Of a stretch of DNA of 36,676 nt, positions 8,350-15,874 are shown piece by piece; the first letter of the stretch is position 1; every line of letters begins with the position of its first letter. Under the pieces are notes generated by a model. It was not told where the DNA came from, searched no databases, and worked only from the letters and a program-made list of their open reading frames with translations. The stretch lies in assembly GCA_027023145.1 (NCBI GenBank), contig JALVWV010000196.1, positions 1-36,676 on the forward strand, written 5' to 3'. This DNA is from Campylobacteraceae bacterium (GTDB lineage: Bacteria; Campylobacterota; Campylobacteria; Campylobacterales; Sulfurovaceae). A program made the position numbers and the translations under genes.

Positions 8350-9879
8350 ATGATCGAACGTTTGTATGCCAAATCGTTGTTAAGTTTTCCAAATGTGGAG
8401 CTGGAGTTTTCTCCAGGGCTGGTGGTGTTCAGTGGCCCCAGCGGTGCGGGCAAGTCGGTGTTGATGGGATCGGTGCTGGCCGGGTTTGGTCTCTCGGAGG
8501 GGCTGGCGGAGCTGAGTGAGCTGGAGATCACACGACCCGAGGGGCTTGTGAGCGCACTGTATGATCTGGAAGAAACTCCTGTCATTAAACTGATCAAAAA
8601 AACTTCTCTGCGCTGCTACCTTGATGGTCAGTCGATCCCTCGCCGAGGGCTCAAAGAGCTTTTTGCTCCGTATGTGCACTACCTGAGCGTCCGGGATCGG
8701 GGTGGCTTCGAGAGTGAGCGGCTCATCGGGCTGATTGATGGGGCGTTGGCGGTGACGGATGCTGCATTTGTCACTCAAAAAGAGACGTACCAAAACCGCT
8801 ACGCGATCCTGCGCGAAAAGGAAACCGAGTTAGAGGCGATTCTCCAGAGTGAGCGGGAACTGGCCGAACGGATCGAGTTTGCCACCTATGAGATCGAGAA
8901 AATTCGTGCGATTGACCCGCAGGAGGACGAACTCGAGAGTCTTATGGCGACCAAGCGTCAGCTCTCCCGGATCGAAAAGATCAACGATGCGCTCAGTCGT
9001 GCTGAGGGGATCTTCGCTGCCGAGGGGGCAGTGGAAGAGCTCTTCGGGTTGCTGGAAAAGGACGGCAGCTACTTTAGCGATGCGATGAACCAGCTAAGAT
9101 CCGATATGGAAGCGAGCGAACAGCTGGCGGAGGAGCTGGCTGAGACCGATGTCGAAGCCGTTCTCGACCGCCTCGAAGCGCTCAACGGCCTCATCAAGCG
9201 CCACGGATCGATCCCCGAAGCACTGGCCTATCTGGCCGACAAAGAGGCAGAATTGGCCGGCTATACCCACATCGAGGAGGATAAGAGCGCTCTGGAGGCT
9301 TTTATTACTGAAGAGACGGACGCGCTCAAGGCTTTGTCCGGAGAGATCAGCACCCTGCGCCGTGCCAAAGCTGATGAACTGGCAGAGAAAATGTCCGAGT
9401 ATCTCCACGATCTCAAGCTCCCGGCGGTTTCATTCCTCTTCGAGACCACCGAACTGAGCGAGACAGGGAACGACCGGATCGATCTGGAGCTGGCCGGATC
9501 GACCACCGCGACGCTTAGCGGCGGCGAGCACAACCGTCTCCGTCTCGCCCTCATGGCTACCGCCCTCTCTTCAGGTACACGGGGGCAGGGGGTCGTGATC
9601 CTCGACGAGATCGATGCCAACGTCAGCGGCGACGAGAGCATCGCCATCGCCCGCATGATCGCCGACCTCTCCCGCGTTTACCAGGTCTTTGCCATCTCCC
9701 ACCAGCCCCATCTGGCCGCTCAGGCCGATCAGCACATCCTCGTGACCAAATCGGGTGACGTCAGTCATGCTCAGGAACTCGACAGTGATGGACGCGTGCA
9801 GGAGATCGCCCGGATTGTTGGTGGTGAGACGGCGGATGAAGAAGCGGTGGCTTTTGCGCGGAAGTTGTTGCGCTCGTAA
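8350..9879 (+). CDS. recN: DNA repair ATPase RecN
   Basis: The 509-residue SMC-like protein has Walker A GPSGAGKS at residues 29-36, a central coiled-coil region (about 150-350) rich in Glu, Leu and Lys, the ABC signature LSGGEHNRLRLALMA, Walker B VVILDEIDANVSGDES and the switch segment FAISHQPHLAAQADQ. RecN binds DNA ends and promotes recombinational double-strand break repair in the cytoplasm. It is shorter than the approximately 550-residue E. coli protein, as I recall for Campylobacterota RecN. The ATG follows GGAAAAAGAT. A TATACA box lies at 8334-8339. A 9-base direct repeat ATACGTTAT lies upstream and could be a regulator site, but this is untested. Confidence 0.95.
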   Translation: MIERLYAKSLLSFPNVELEFSPGLVVFSGPSGAGKSVLMGSVLAGFGLSEGLAELSELEITRPEGLVSALYDLEETPVIKLIKKTSLRCYLDGQSIPRRGLKELFAPYVHYLSVRDRGGFESERLIGLIDGALAVTDAAFVTQKETYQNRYAILREKETELEAILQSERELAERIEFATYEIEKIRAIDPQEDELESLMATKRQLSRIEKINDALSRAEGIFAAEGAVEELFGLLEKDGSYFSDAMNQLRSDMEASEQLAEELAETDVEAVLDRLEALNGLIKRHGSIPEALAYLADKEAELAGYTHIEEDKSALEAFITEETDALKALSGEISTLRRAKADELAEKMSEYLHDLKLPAVSFLFETTELSETGNDRIDLELAGSTTATLSGGEHNRLRLALMATALSSGTRGQGVVILDEIDANVSGDESIAIARMIADLSRVYQVFAISHQPHLAAQADQHILVTKSGDVSHAQELDSDGRVQEIARIVGGETADEEAVAFARKLLRS

Positions 9880-9900
9880 CCTGTGAGAAGGTGCGCTGTA

Positions 9901-11103
9901 TCAATAAAAATACCCCATTGGCAGAGCCACACACTTCTCGTTAATATGTAGCACGTTTTTTCCCATATAAAAGACGATACCCAAAACATCTTTCGATGAT
10001 TTCTTTTGATACTCCACAATATGCCTAAAGTCATCTTTGCTCACTCTGGTTGAAGATTTTACCTCAACAGCTATCATTCTATTTTGACGCTCCAAGATAA
10101 AATCTATCTCTTTTTTATCATTGGTGAGGTAGTGGTAGATTTTGGTATCATCTATAGCAAAACTACAATGTTTGAGCAACTCATTAAAGACAAAAGTTTC
10201 TACCAGTGCCCCTTTATACCGAGAGTTTTCAAATGCTTCTATGGAGTAGATGCCCAAGAAATAACTCATCAGCCCTGTGTCGTTTAGAAATATCTTTGGT
10301 GACTTGACAAACTGCTTTCCGATGTTTTCAAAAAAAGGTCGCAATGTATGGAGCTGAAAAGTCTGCTCCAAAATGACCAGATAGTTTTCACAAGTCTCTA
10401 TTCGTACTCCTACCTCTTTGGCTAGTTTTGATTTATTGAGCAAAGAGGTGCTCCGTGGAGCAATGATATTGACAAAACGATAAAAGCTGTCTATATCTCT
10501 AAACTCCCCCAAATTACGGGCATCACGCTCTATGTAAGTGCTCACATAAGAGGAAAACCAAAGTTTTTTCTCCAGTGGAGTTTTTAAATTTTGCACATCA
10601 GGATAGCCACCCTTTAAGATAGACTCTACCACACTATTGGTCTCTACCTCAGTAGTGCTAAAGTCATGGACAAAGAGTTTATCTACTATGTTTTCATTCG
10701 GTTTTTTCGTCTTCTCTTTTGCGCTCAATGGGTACAAGTCTATCTCTATAATACGACCTGCCAATGTATCCTTGGCCTGTTTCATATCTAAAATATTAGC
10801 AGAGCCTGTCAGCAAAAAATCCCCATTATTTCGTTTTTTATCCACGTATGTTTTGATGGCTTCTAAGAGCTCTGGTACCTTTTGTATCTCATCAATGGTA
10901 GCAGGCTTTGGTAGTGCTTCCACAAATCGTACAGGGTCATCTTTGGCATTAACGCGTGTAGAGACATCATCTAAGACAACATAATTTTTTCGTATCTCCA
11001 TAGCCAATGTCGACTTGCCCACCTGCCGTGCACCTTTGAGCAACACAACAGGAGAAATCTTAAGTGCCGTCTCCAAGATAGGTACAATGCTTCTTTTTAG
11101 CAT
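9901..11103 (-). CDS. AAA ATPase with DUF4143 C-terminal domain
   Basis: About 400 residues. The N-terminal AAA domain has Walker A LLKGARQVGKSTLA and the Walker B-like PATIDEIQKVPELL, followed by LTGSAN and an arginine-rich AGRI segment. The C-terminal part fits DUF4143, ending with KEIDFILERQNRMIAVEVKSS, which resembles a PD-(D/E)XK nuclease-like core. Such ATPases are common accessory genes of unknown function, sometimes linked to defence or toxin-antitoxin loci. The ATG at 11101-11103 is preferred because AAGG lies eight bases upstream; a TTG two codons earlier is possible. The sequence is clearly more AT-rich than the flanking core genes, suggesting transfer. It converges with recN with only 21 bases between stops, and a minus-strand TATAAT box lies at 11136-11141. 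Confidence 0.85.
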   Translation of the reverse strand: MLKRSIVPILETALKISPVVLLKGARQVGKSTLAMEIRKNYVVLDDVSTRVNAKDDPVRFVEALPKPATIDEIQKVPELLEAIKTYVDKKRNNGDFLLTGSANILDMKQAKDTLAGRIIEIDLYPLSAKEKTKKPNENIVDKLFVHDFSTTEVETNSVVESILKGGYPDVQNLKTPLEKKLWFSSYVSTYIERDARNLGEFRDIDSFYRFVNIIAPRSTSLLNKSKLAKEVGVRIETCENYLVILEQTFQLHTLRPFFENIGKQFVKSPKIFLNDTGLMSYFLGIYSIEAFENSRYKGALVETFVFNELLKHCSFAIDDTKIYHYLTNDKKEIDFILERQNRMIAVEVKSSTRVSKDDFRHIVEYQKKSSKDVLGIVFYMGKNVLHINEKCVALPMGYFY

Positions 11104-11224
11104 AATCAATGCCTTATTGGATTTGTATTTTGTAAATTATACTATTATAATAGTTAAAATTATGCTATCTTGGCAATATTTTTAGAGATTTTGTGGATTT
11201 TCTGTTTATGTATGTTTTTTCCCT

Positions 11225-11250
11225 CGTTCCGCATCTCCTGATGCGGAATG
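11225..11250. repeat. Palindromic repeat CGTTCCGCATC ... GATGCGGAATG
   Basis: Arms of 11 bases, one G:T-type mismatch, separated by TCCT. It lies in the 216 bp gap between the ATPase and higA. It resembles, in its CGTTCC...GGAA(C/T)G frame, the palindromes at 15970-15989 and 16047-16072. The rest of the gap holds no recognisable gene. Confidence 0.6.
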
Positions 11251-11319
11251 CATACCAAACTGCTGACAACCCAAAACCTCCTGGAGATACGAAAACACGA
11301 AGCAAGGAATCCTGCCGTT

Positions 11320-11622
11320 TTATGCCACCTCTTCAGCAGCGTGAATCGTCTCGAAAACGCTCCGTTTCTTTTTGGCAACGTTGTAGAGGTCGTAGCTGTT
11401 CTGGAGGTTGAGCCAGAGTTCGGGGGAAGTGCCGAAATATTTTGAGAGCCTCAGTGCCATTTCGACGGTGATGCCTCTTTTTTGATTGACCAGTTCATTG
11501 ATCGCGCGAAACGATGTGTGAAGTGCATCTGCCAGTTTGGTCTGCGTGATACCCATGGGGATCAAAAACTCCTCTTTGAGGATTTCTCCGGGATGGGTGG
11601 GTGCTCGCTGTAACTCTATCAT
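11320..11622 (-). CDS. higA: Antitoxin, HigA family (XRE helix-turn-helix)
   Basis: The 100-residue protein begins RAPTHPGEILKEEFLIPMGITQTKLADAL, the classic start of HigA-type addiction-module antidotes. An XRE helix-turn-helix covers about residues 22-75 (LADALHTSFRAINELVNQKRGITVEMALRLSKYFG), followed by the family motif TSPELWLNLQNSYDLY. HigA binds and neutralises the HigB ribosome-dependent mRNase and represses its own promoter. The toxin gene lies 17 bases upstream, the toxin-first order usual for higBA. A ribosome site AAGGAGAGACC precedes the ATG. Autoregulation probably acts at the palindrome 11924-11944. Confidence 0.93.
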   Translation of the reverse strand: MIELQRAPTHPGEILKEEFLIPMGITQTKLADALHTSFRAINELVNQKRGITVEMALRLSKYFGTSPELWLNLQNSYDLYNVAKKKRSVFETIHAAEEVA

Positions 11623-11639
11623 GGTCTCTCCTTCTACTT

Positions 11640-11921
11640 TCAGTGATAATCCACTATCTTGACATCATAAGCATGGTTGTCTTCAAATCTGAAAATCACC
11701 CTGAATTGCTTGTTGACCCGTATGGAATAGTATCCTTTCAAGTCGCCTTTCAGCCCCTCGAGTCTGTTGGCCGGAGGGATTTTCAGGTCATTCAGATCAC
11801 GGGCATTGTTCAAATAGTCCAATTTTCGCAATGCTACTTTTTGGATATCCGGAGGCAGTGTCCTGCTCCTCCCTGTGGTATAAAATGCTTTACACGCTTT
11901 GTCCTGAAAACTTTTGATCAT
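11640..11921 (-). CDS. higB: Toxin, HigB/RelE superfamily
   Basis: The 93-residue protein begins MIKSFQDK and continues with LPPDIQKVALRKLDYLNNA, LKIPPANRLEGLKGDLKGYYSIRVNKQFRVIFRFE and a final VKIVDYH. This is the compact RelE-like fold of HigB (plasmid killer type), an mRNA interferase acting on translating ribosomes. The start agrees with family N-termini. The candidate -10 box at 11927-11932 is so close that the transcript would begin at or next to the ATG, implying a leaderless message. It is co-transcribed with higA. Low GC relative to neighbours fits an acquired module. Confidence 0.92.
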   Translation of the reverse strand: MIKSFQDKACKAFYTTGRSRTLPPDIQKVALRKLDYLNNARDLNDLKIPPANRLEGLKGDLKGYYSIRVNKQFRVIFRFEDNHAYDVKIVDYH

Positions 11922-11923
11922 AT

Positions 11924-11955
11924 AACACTATAACATATAGTGTTTTAATAGTCAA
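11924..11955 (-). promoter_or_regulatory. higBA promoter with overlapping palindromic operator
   Basis: AACACTATA and TATAGTGTT form a perfect 9-base inverted repeat around ACA (11924-11944), immediately upstream of the higB ATG. On the minus strand, TTGACT (11950-11955) and TATAGT (11927-11932) are separated by exactly 17 bases, so the -10 box lies inside one arm. HigA binding there would block RNA polymerase. This is inferred from the layout of known higBA operons. Confidence 0.72.
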
Positions 11956-11959
11956 GAGG

Positions 11960-11990
11960 TTGACATTTTTTGAACCTATGATGGTATAAT
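11960..11990 (+). promoter_or_regulatory. Candidate tatD promoter
   Basis: TTGACA at 11960-11965 and TATAAT at 11985-11990 are separated by 19 bases, slightly long. The -10 is preceded by GG and stands 40 bases before the tatD ATG. It is divergent from the higBA promoter and very close to it, so HigA binding could affect it. Confidence 0.55.
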
Positions 11991-12030
11991 AGCGCAACAA
12001 AAATGACAACCATCACACAAGGAGCTCTCC

Positions 12031-12801
12031 ATGATCGTCGATACCCATATCCATCTCGATGATGCGCGGTATGTTGAAGATCTCAACACAGTGCTGGAGC
12101 GGGCGCGGGAGGCGGGGGTGACCCGGTACATCATCCCGGCGGCCGATCCTGAGACGTTGCCGCGTGCGGTGGAGTTGGCGGAGCGGTATGAGGCTATCTA
12201 TTTTGCCGTTGGCGTTCACCCGGATGAAGCCGACCGGTATGATCGTGCGGAGCAGGAGCGCTTCATCGAGCATCCCAAGTGTGTCGCGGTTGGGGAGATT
12301 GGGTTGGATTATTATCGCCTGCCCGATGATCCGGAAGCAGCTGAGCGGATCAAAAAACTCCAGCACGAAGTGTTTATCGATCAGATCGATCTGGCCAATA
12401 CCTATGGCAAACCCATTATCGTCCACATCCGCGACGCCAGCCGCGATGCACAGGCGGTGCTCGAAGCCCATGCCGGAGAGCAGGGCGGGGTGCTCCATTG
12501 TTTCAACGCTGACCATGAGCTGCTCTCACTGGCTGAGCGGGGGTTTTACTATGGGATCGGTGGGGTGTTGACGTTTAAAAATGCCAAGAAACTCGTCGAA
12601 GTCTTCCCCCGCATCCCTGAAGATCGTCTTCTCATCGAGACCGACGGCCCTTACCTGACGCCCCACCCGTATCGCGGAGAGCGGAATGAGCCAGCTTACT
12701 GTGCTTTGGTCGCGGAGAAGATGGCGGAGCTGGGCGGCATCCCGCTGGCAGCAATGCAGGGGATGTGCCGTGAAAATACCACGAGACTCTTCGGAATATG
12801 A
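12031..12801 (+). CDS. tatD: TatD-family metal-dependent deoxyribonuclease
   Basis: The 256-residue protein has the TatD metal ligands: THIHLD near the N-terminus (His6, His8), GEIGLDYY, HIRDASRDA, LHCF and IETDGPYLTPHPYRG. These define a TIM-barrel metal hydrolase; family members show 3'-5' exonuclease activity on DNA and are cytoplasmic. AAGGAG stands eight bases before the ATG. Its last four bases overlap the start of the lytic transglycosylase (ATGA, 12798-12801), so the genes are translationally coupled. The tatD, transglycosylase, rlpA order is familiar from other Campylobacterota. Confidence 0.95.
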   Translation: MIVDTHIHLDDARYVEDLNTVLERAREAGVTRYIIPAADPETLPRAVELAERYEAIYFAVGVHPDEADRYDRAEQERFIEHPKCVAVGEIGLDYYRLPDDPEAAERIKKLQHEVFIDQIDLANTYGKPIIVHIRDASRDAQAVLEAHAGEQGGVLHCFNADHELLSLAERGFYYGIGGVLTFKNAKKLVEVFPRIPEDRLLIETDGPYLTPHPYRGERNEPAYCALVAEKMAELGGIPLAAMQGMCRENTTRLFGI

Positions 12802-13913
12802 TACGGCGATGGTTGCTTGGGGTGTTGATCCTCTCGGGGCTTCTAAGCGCCAGCCATCTGGCGGATGTATACCCAAGCTATCGCTATGTAATGGAGAAAC
12901 TCGACATTGATCCTTCGTACATTGACAACCCCCAGTTTGTCGCATTTGTCCGAAAAAACGAAGCCAAATATCGCCGCTTCTATACCCATTCAATCCAGCG
13001 GGGAGCGAAACTGATCCCCACCTTTACTGAACTGCTGCTGAGCAATGGTCTGAGCCACTTGTTTGTCTACCTCTCGATGACCGAATCGGGCTTCAAGACG
13101 TACGCCAAATCCAACAAGAGTGCTGCCGGGTTGTGGCAGTTTATGGCCGCTACGGCGCGGACGTACAATCTGCGTGTCGATCGCACAATCGATCAGCGCT
13201 ACGATCCCATCGCCTCGACCCAGGCGGCAATGCGCTACATCAACGCCCTTTACAAAAAATTTGGCAAATGGTACCTCGTGATGATGGCGTACAACTGTGG
13301 GGAAGGGCGTCTGGCACGATCGATTCAGCGGGCAGGGACGAATGATTTCGCGACGTTGATGGATGACCGCCGCCGCTTCATCCCGTCCGAGACACGAGAC
13401 TACCTCAAGAAGATCATCCTTCTGGCCATGATGGGCGAGCACATCGTCGAGAGTAAAAAACCCGAAGAGAAAAAGATCAAACGTAAAATCATCGATGGTA
13501 AGACCTTTGTCAACGTCGTGGCGGGCACCCGGATCGCCGATTTGCTCAAGATACTTGACATGAGCTTGCTTGAGTTTACAGCGATGAACCCCCAGATTAC
13601 AACCGATCGGATCCCTGCCGATGCTTTCCTTGTCCAGATCGCGATTCCGGCCGAGAAATTACAACGGTTTCACGATCACTATGCCCCGCCGACGCTGCAA
13701 CAGATCTACCGGGACAAGGGCTACCGCCGCCTCATCGCCCATGTGGTACGTGCTCATGAGGATCTCGGTGCCATTGCCCGCCGATACCATGTCACTCCAC
13801 TGGAGCTGATCATCGCCAACGAACTCCCCCGGGCACAGCTAACCCCAGGGCAGTTGCTGATGATCCCGGTGACCGAAGCGTGGTATCAGCGCCATCGGTA
13901 CGACAGAAGGTGA
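12798..13913 (+). CDS. Membrane-bound lytic murein transglycosylase, MltD-like
   Basis: The 371-residue protein begins with a signal peptide (hydrophobic residues 5-18). A family 23 SLT domain (about 75-180) contains the catalytic Glu96 in MTESGF, followed by SAAGLWQFMAATARTYNL, ASTQAAMRYI and MMAYNCGEGRL. The C-terminal half carries two LysM-like segments, one around KTFVNVVAGTRIADLL and a clearer one at HVVRAHEDLGAIARRYHVT ending in PGQLLMIP. These should hold the enzyme on peptidoglycan. The enzyme cleaves the MurNAc-GlcNAc bond, giving 1,6-anhydro ends, in the periplasm. No lipobox cysteine is present. It overlaps tatD by four bases and is followed by rlpA, another cell-wall enzyme. Confidence 0.92.
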   Translation: MIRRWLLGVLILSGLLSASHLADVYPSYRYVMEKLDIDPSYIDNPQFVAFVRKNEAKYRRFYTHSIQRGAKLIPTFTELLLSNGLSHLFVYLSMTESGFKTYAKSNKSAAGLWQFMAATARTYNLRVDRTIDQRYDPIASTQAAMRYINALYKKFGKWYLVMMAYNCGEGRLARSIQRAGTNDFATLMDDRRRFIPSETRDYLKKIILLAMMGEHIVESKKPEEKKIKRKIIDGKTFVNVVAGTRIADLLKILDMSLLEFTAMNPQITTDRIPADAFLVQIAIPAEKLQRFHDHYAPPTLQQIYRDKGYRRLIAHVVRAHEDLGAIARRYHVTPLELIIANELPRAQLTPGQLLMIPVTEAWYQRHRYDRR

Positions 13914-13979
13914 TGCCGCTTCAACCCGGTTTAAAGAAAAAGAAGCCATAATTCATATTAAAAAATGAAAGAGGCGGGA

Positions 13980-14780
13980 ATGTTTCAGAAAACCATGGGA
14001 TTTTTTGTAATCGCGTTGATGATCTCTTTGGTACTTGGAGGGTGCTCACAGCGGGAACCCTTCGCCACAGCGCATACCTCCAAAGCCCGCCATAAAGCCA
14101 CCATGCGTACGTATCGTGTCCGGGGGCGTACCTATCGGCCGACGTATGTGAGCGTCGGGGATACGCAGCGGGGTATTTCGAGTTGGTATGGTCCCAATTT
14201 TCACGGGCATTATACCAGCAACGGTGAGGTCTACAATATGTACAAAATGACCGCTGCACATAAGACCTGGCCGATGGATACTATTGTACGTGTCAAAAAT
14301 CTCGACAATGGTCGCAGCGTCATCGTCCGGATCAACGACCGGGGGCCGTATGTCCAGGGGCGGATCATTGACTGTTCGTATGCTGCTGGCAAGAAGCTGG
14401 GACTGGATCGCAGCGGAATAGCGCATGTCAAACTTACAGTGCTTGGGTTTGCAGGCAAAGTGTTTAAGCCCCATCCAAAAGAGAAACCTCACACACAGAC
14501 TGCGCGGACACAATCGGCTGATATCGCACCTCTGCCTACTGTTCGGTTGAGCAACTTTGGGGTGCAGGTGGGTGCCTTCCGTCGACAAGAAGGGGCGACT
14601 AGGATACGTCAGCGCTATGCTGCCCTCGCCGGAGGTGCCCAGCGGGTGATTGTACGCACATTCGACGTCGACGGTGCGCCACTCTACCGCGTGTGGGTGA
14701 TGGGTTTTGGTTCTGACGAAGAAGCCGAAGACTTCATCCGTGACCATGATATCCGCGGTGGATTTGTAATCCGTCCATAG
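13980..14780 (+). CDS. rlpA: RlpA-like septal lipoprotein (DPBB plus SPOR)
   Basis: From the ATG at 13980 the protein has 266 residues. This start is chosen because GAGGCGGGA precedes it, whereas the ATG at 13965 has no ribosome site. A lipoprotein signal ends in VLGGCS. The double-psi beta-barrel domain (about 50-145) has GISSWYGPNFHGHYTSNGE, MTAAHKTWPMDT and VRINDRGPYVQGRIIDCS. It contains the Asp of the RlpA catalytic motif. A SPOR domain covers the last 75 residues (FGVQVGAFRRQEGA ... YRVWVMGF). RlpA proteins cleave or bind denuded glycan at division septa. It follows the transglycosylase by 66 bases. Confidence 0.93.
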   Translation: MFQKTMGFFVIALMISLVLGGCSQREPFATAHTSKARHKATMRTYRVRGRTYRPTYVSVGDTQRGISSWYGPNFHGHYTSNGEVYNMYKMTAAHKTWPMDTIVRVKNLDNGRSVIVRINDRGPYVQGRIIDCSYAAGKKLGLDRSGIAHVKLTVLGFAGKVFKPHPKEKPHTQTARTQSADIAPLPTVRLSNFGVQVGAFRRQEGATRIRQRYAALAGGAQRVIVRTFDVDGAPLYRVWVMGFGSDEEAEDFIRDHDIRGGFVIRP

Positions 14781-14805
14781 TCTTAACAGCACAAAGGAGA
14801 CCACC

Positions 14806-15393
14806 ATGTCCCAAAATACTACGATAGAAAAGACCCGCGAAACCCGCGAAACCCAAATTGCCGCCCGCCTCAATCTTTATGGAAGTGGGCACTCTACTAT
14901 CGATACCGGTGTAGGGTTTTTCGACCACATGCTCGAAGCGTTTGCCAAACACGCCTGGATCGATCTGGAAGTCACCTGCAAAGGGGATCTCCATGTCGAT
15001 GCCCACCACACGGTGGAAGATGTGGGGATCGTCCTTGGGCAGATGCTCGGTGAAGCGGTCTACCCGGTCAAAAACATCGAACGCTACGGCAACGGCATCG
15101 TCGTGATGGACGAAGCGGCCGTCCAGTGCGACCTCGATTTGAGCAATCGAGGTTATCTCGTATTTGAGATGCCTTTGGGGGGCAGTGTAGGGGCGTTTGA
15201 CGTCGAACTCGTCGAAGAGTTTTTTCGCGCGGTGAGTGCCAACATGCCCCTGACTTTGCACATCACTACCCTGCGGGGTCGCAACAAACACCACATCATT
15301 GAAGCAGCGTTTAAGGCCTTTGCTGTCGCCTTCCGCCGGGCGGTGACGCCCAATGAGCGGGCGGGGGTGCCGAGTACGAAGGGAGTGCTTTGA
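14806..15393 (+). CDS. hisB: Imidazoleglycerol-phosphate dehydratase
   Basis: The 195-residue monofunctional enzyme starts at an ATG preceded by AAAGGAGACC. Manganese-binding motifs are GFFDHMLEAFAKHAWIDL and DAHHTVEDVGI in the first half and FFRAVSANMPLTLHI with GRNKHHIIEAAFKAFA in the second, the duplicated half-domain structure of HisB. It dehydrates imidazole glycerol phosphate to imidazole acetol phosphate in histidine synthesis. No other his gene is present. The stop TGA (15391-15393) is directly followed by a 7-base repeat array and hairpin. In relatives I recall kdsC, lptC and lptA following hisB; none is seen here. Confidence 0.97.
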   Translation: MSQNTTIEKTRETRETQIAARLNLYGSGHSTIDTGVGFFDHMLEAFAKHAWIDLEVTCKGDLHVDAHHTVEDVGIVLGQMLGEAVYPVKNIERYGNGIVVMDEAAVQCDLDLSNRGYLVFEMPLGGSVGAFDVELVEEFFRAVSANMPLTLHITTLRGRNKHHIIEAAFKAFAVAFRRAVTPNERAGVPSTKGVL

Positions 15394-15428
15394 GAATTAG
15401 GAATTAGGAATGAGGAATTAGGAATGTT
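15394..15428 (+). repeat. 7-base repeat array abutting the hisB stop
   Basis: Five units (GAATTAG, GAATTAG, GAATGAG, GAATTAG, GAATGTT) begin on the base after the TGA stop and lead into the GGTATGCGTTGC hairpin. It is the best example of the composite repeat described in the findings. Confidence 0.9.
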
Positions 15429-15433
15429 GGTAT

Positions 15434-15454
15434 GCGTTGCTTTGCAACGCTTTC
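15434..15454 (+). terminator. Candidate hisB intrinsic terminator
   Basis: Perfect arms GCGTTGC/GCAACGC around TTT, followed by TTTC. The same hairpin, mostly with TTTTAT after it, recurs after fabI, ychF, ribH, mqnC and the M16-like gene. Confidence 0.65.
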
Positions 15455-15468
15455 AATTAAATAGGGGG

Positions 15469-15501
15469 TGGGACTTCAGTCCCACAAACATTGTTCGCGA
15501 T
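15469..15501 (+). repeat. GGGACTTCAGTCCC palindrome and ACATTG/CGATGT hairpin
   Basis: TGGGACTTCAGTCCCA (15469-15484) is followed immediately by an ACATTG...CGATGT hairpin. The pair occurs in the same order after fabI, ribH and the M16-like gene. Confidence 0.8.
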
Positions 15502-15556
15502 GTATTGTGCAGTGTGCGCCATTGTATATTGTTGCAAACCCCATACAGGAGAACTC

Positions 15557-15874
15557 ATGTCCCCCATCGCCACCACCCCCAAACCTCCCTACTACGCCGT
15601 TATCTTCACCTCCCTCAAACACCCTGACGATCAAGGCTACACCGAGATGGCCGATCGGATGGTCGAACGGGTGCAGCAGCAGGAGGGGTTTCTCGGGTTT
15701 GAATCGGCCAGAGAAGCGGTGGGAATCACTGTCTCGTATTGGCGGGATTTGGCGTCTATTCAGGCGTGGAGAGCCGACCTCGAGCACCGGGAAGCGCAAC
15801 AGAAGGGGAAGGAACTCTGGTACCGATCCTACACAATCCGCATCGCCAAAGTCGAGCGGGAATATTCACTGTAG
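15557..15874 (+). CDS. Antibiotic biosynthesis monooxygenase (ABM) domain protein
   Basis: From the ATG at 15557, preceded by CAGGAGAACTC, the protein has 105 residues. It shows the small dimeric alpha-beta barrel pattern of ABM proteins: YYAVIFTSLKHPDD, a helix with MADRMVERVQQQEGFLGFES, then VGITVSYWRDLASIQAWRADLEHREAQ and a last strand YTIRIAKVEREY. Members are cytoplasmic heme-degrading or quinol-type monooxygenases, or simply stress-linked; the substrate here cannot be told. It sits between repeat-rich gaps at a spot where related genomes, as I recall, carry kdsC-lptC-lptA. Its ribosome site may belong to the end of the upstream repeat composite. Confidence 0.82.
   Translation: MSPIATTPKPPYYAVIFTSLKHPDDQGYTEMADRMVERVQQQEGFLGFESAREAVGITVSYWRDLASIQAWRADLEHREAQQKGKELWYRSYTIRIAKVEREYSL

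Noticed and set aside
15491..15556. Upstream extension of the ABM protein
   Set aside because: The extra codons come from a palindromic repeat, and a good ribosome site precedes the ATG at 15557.
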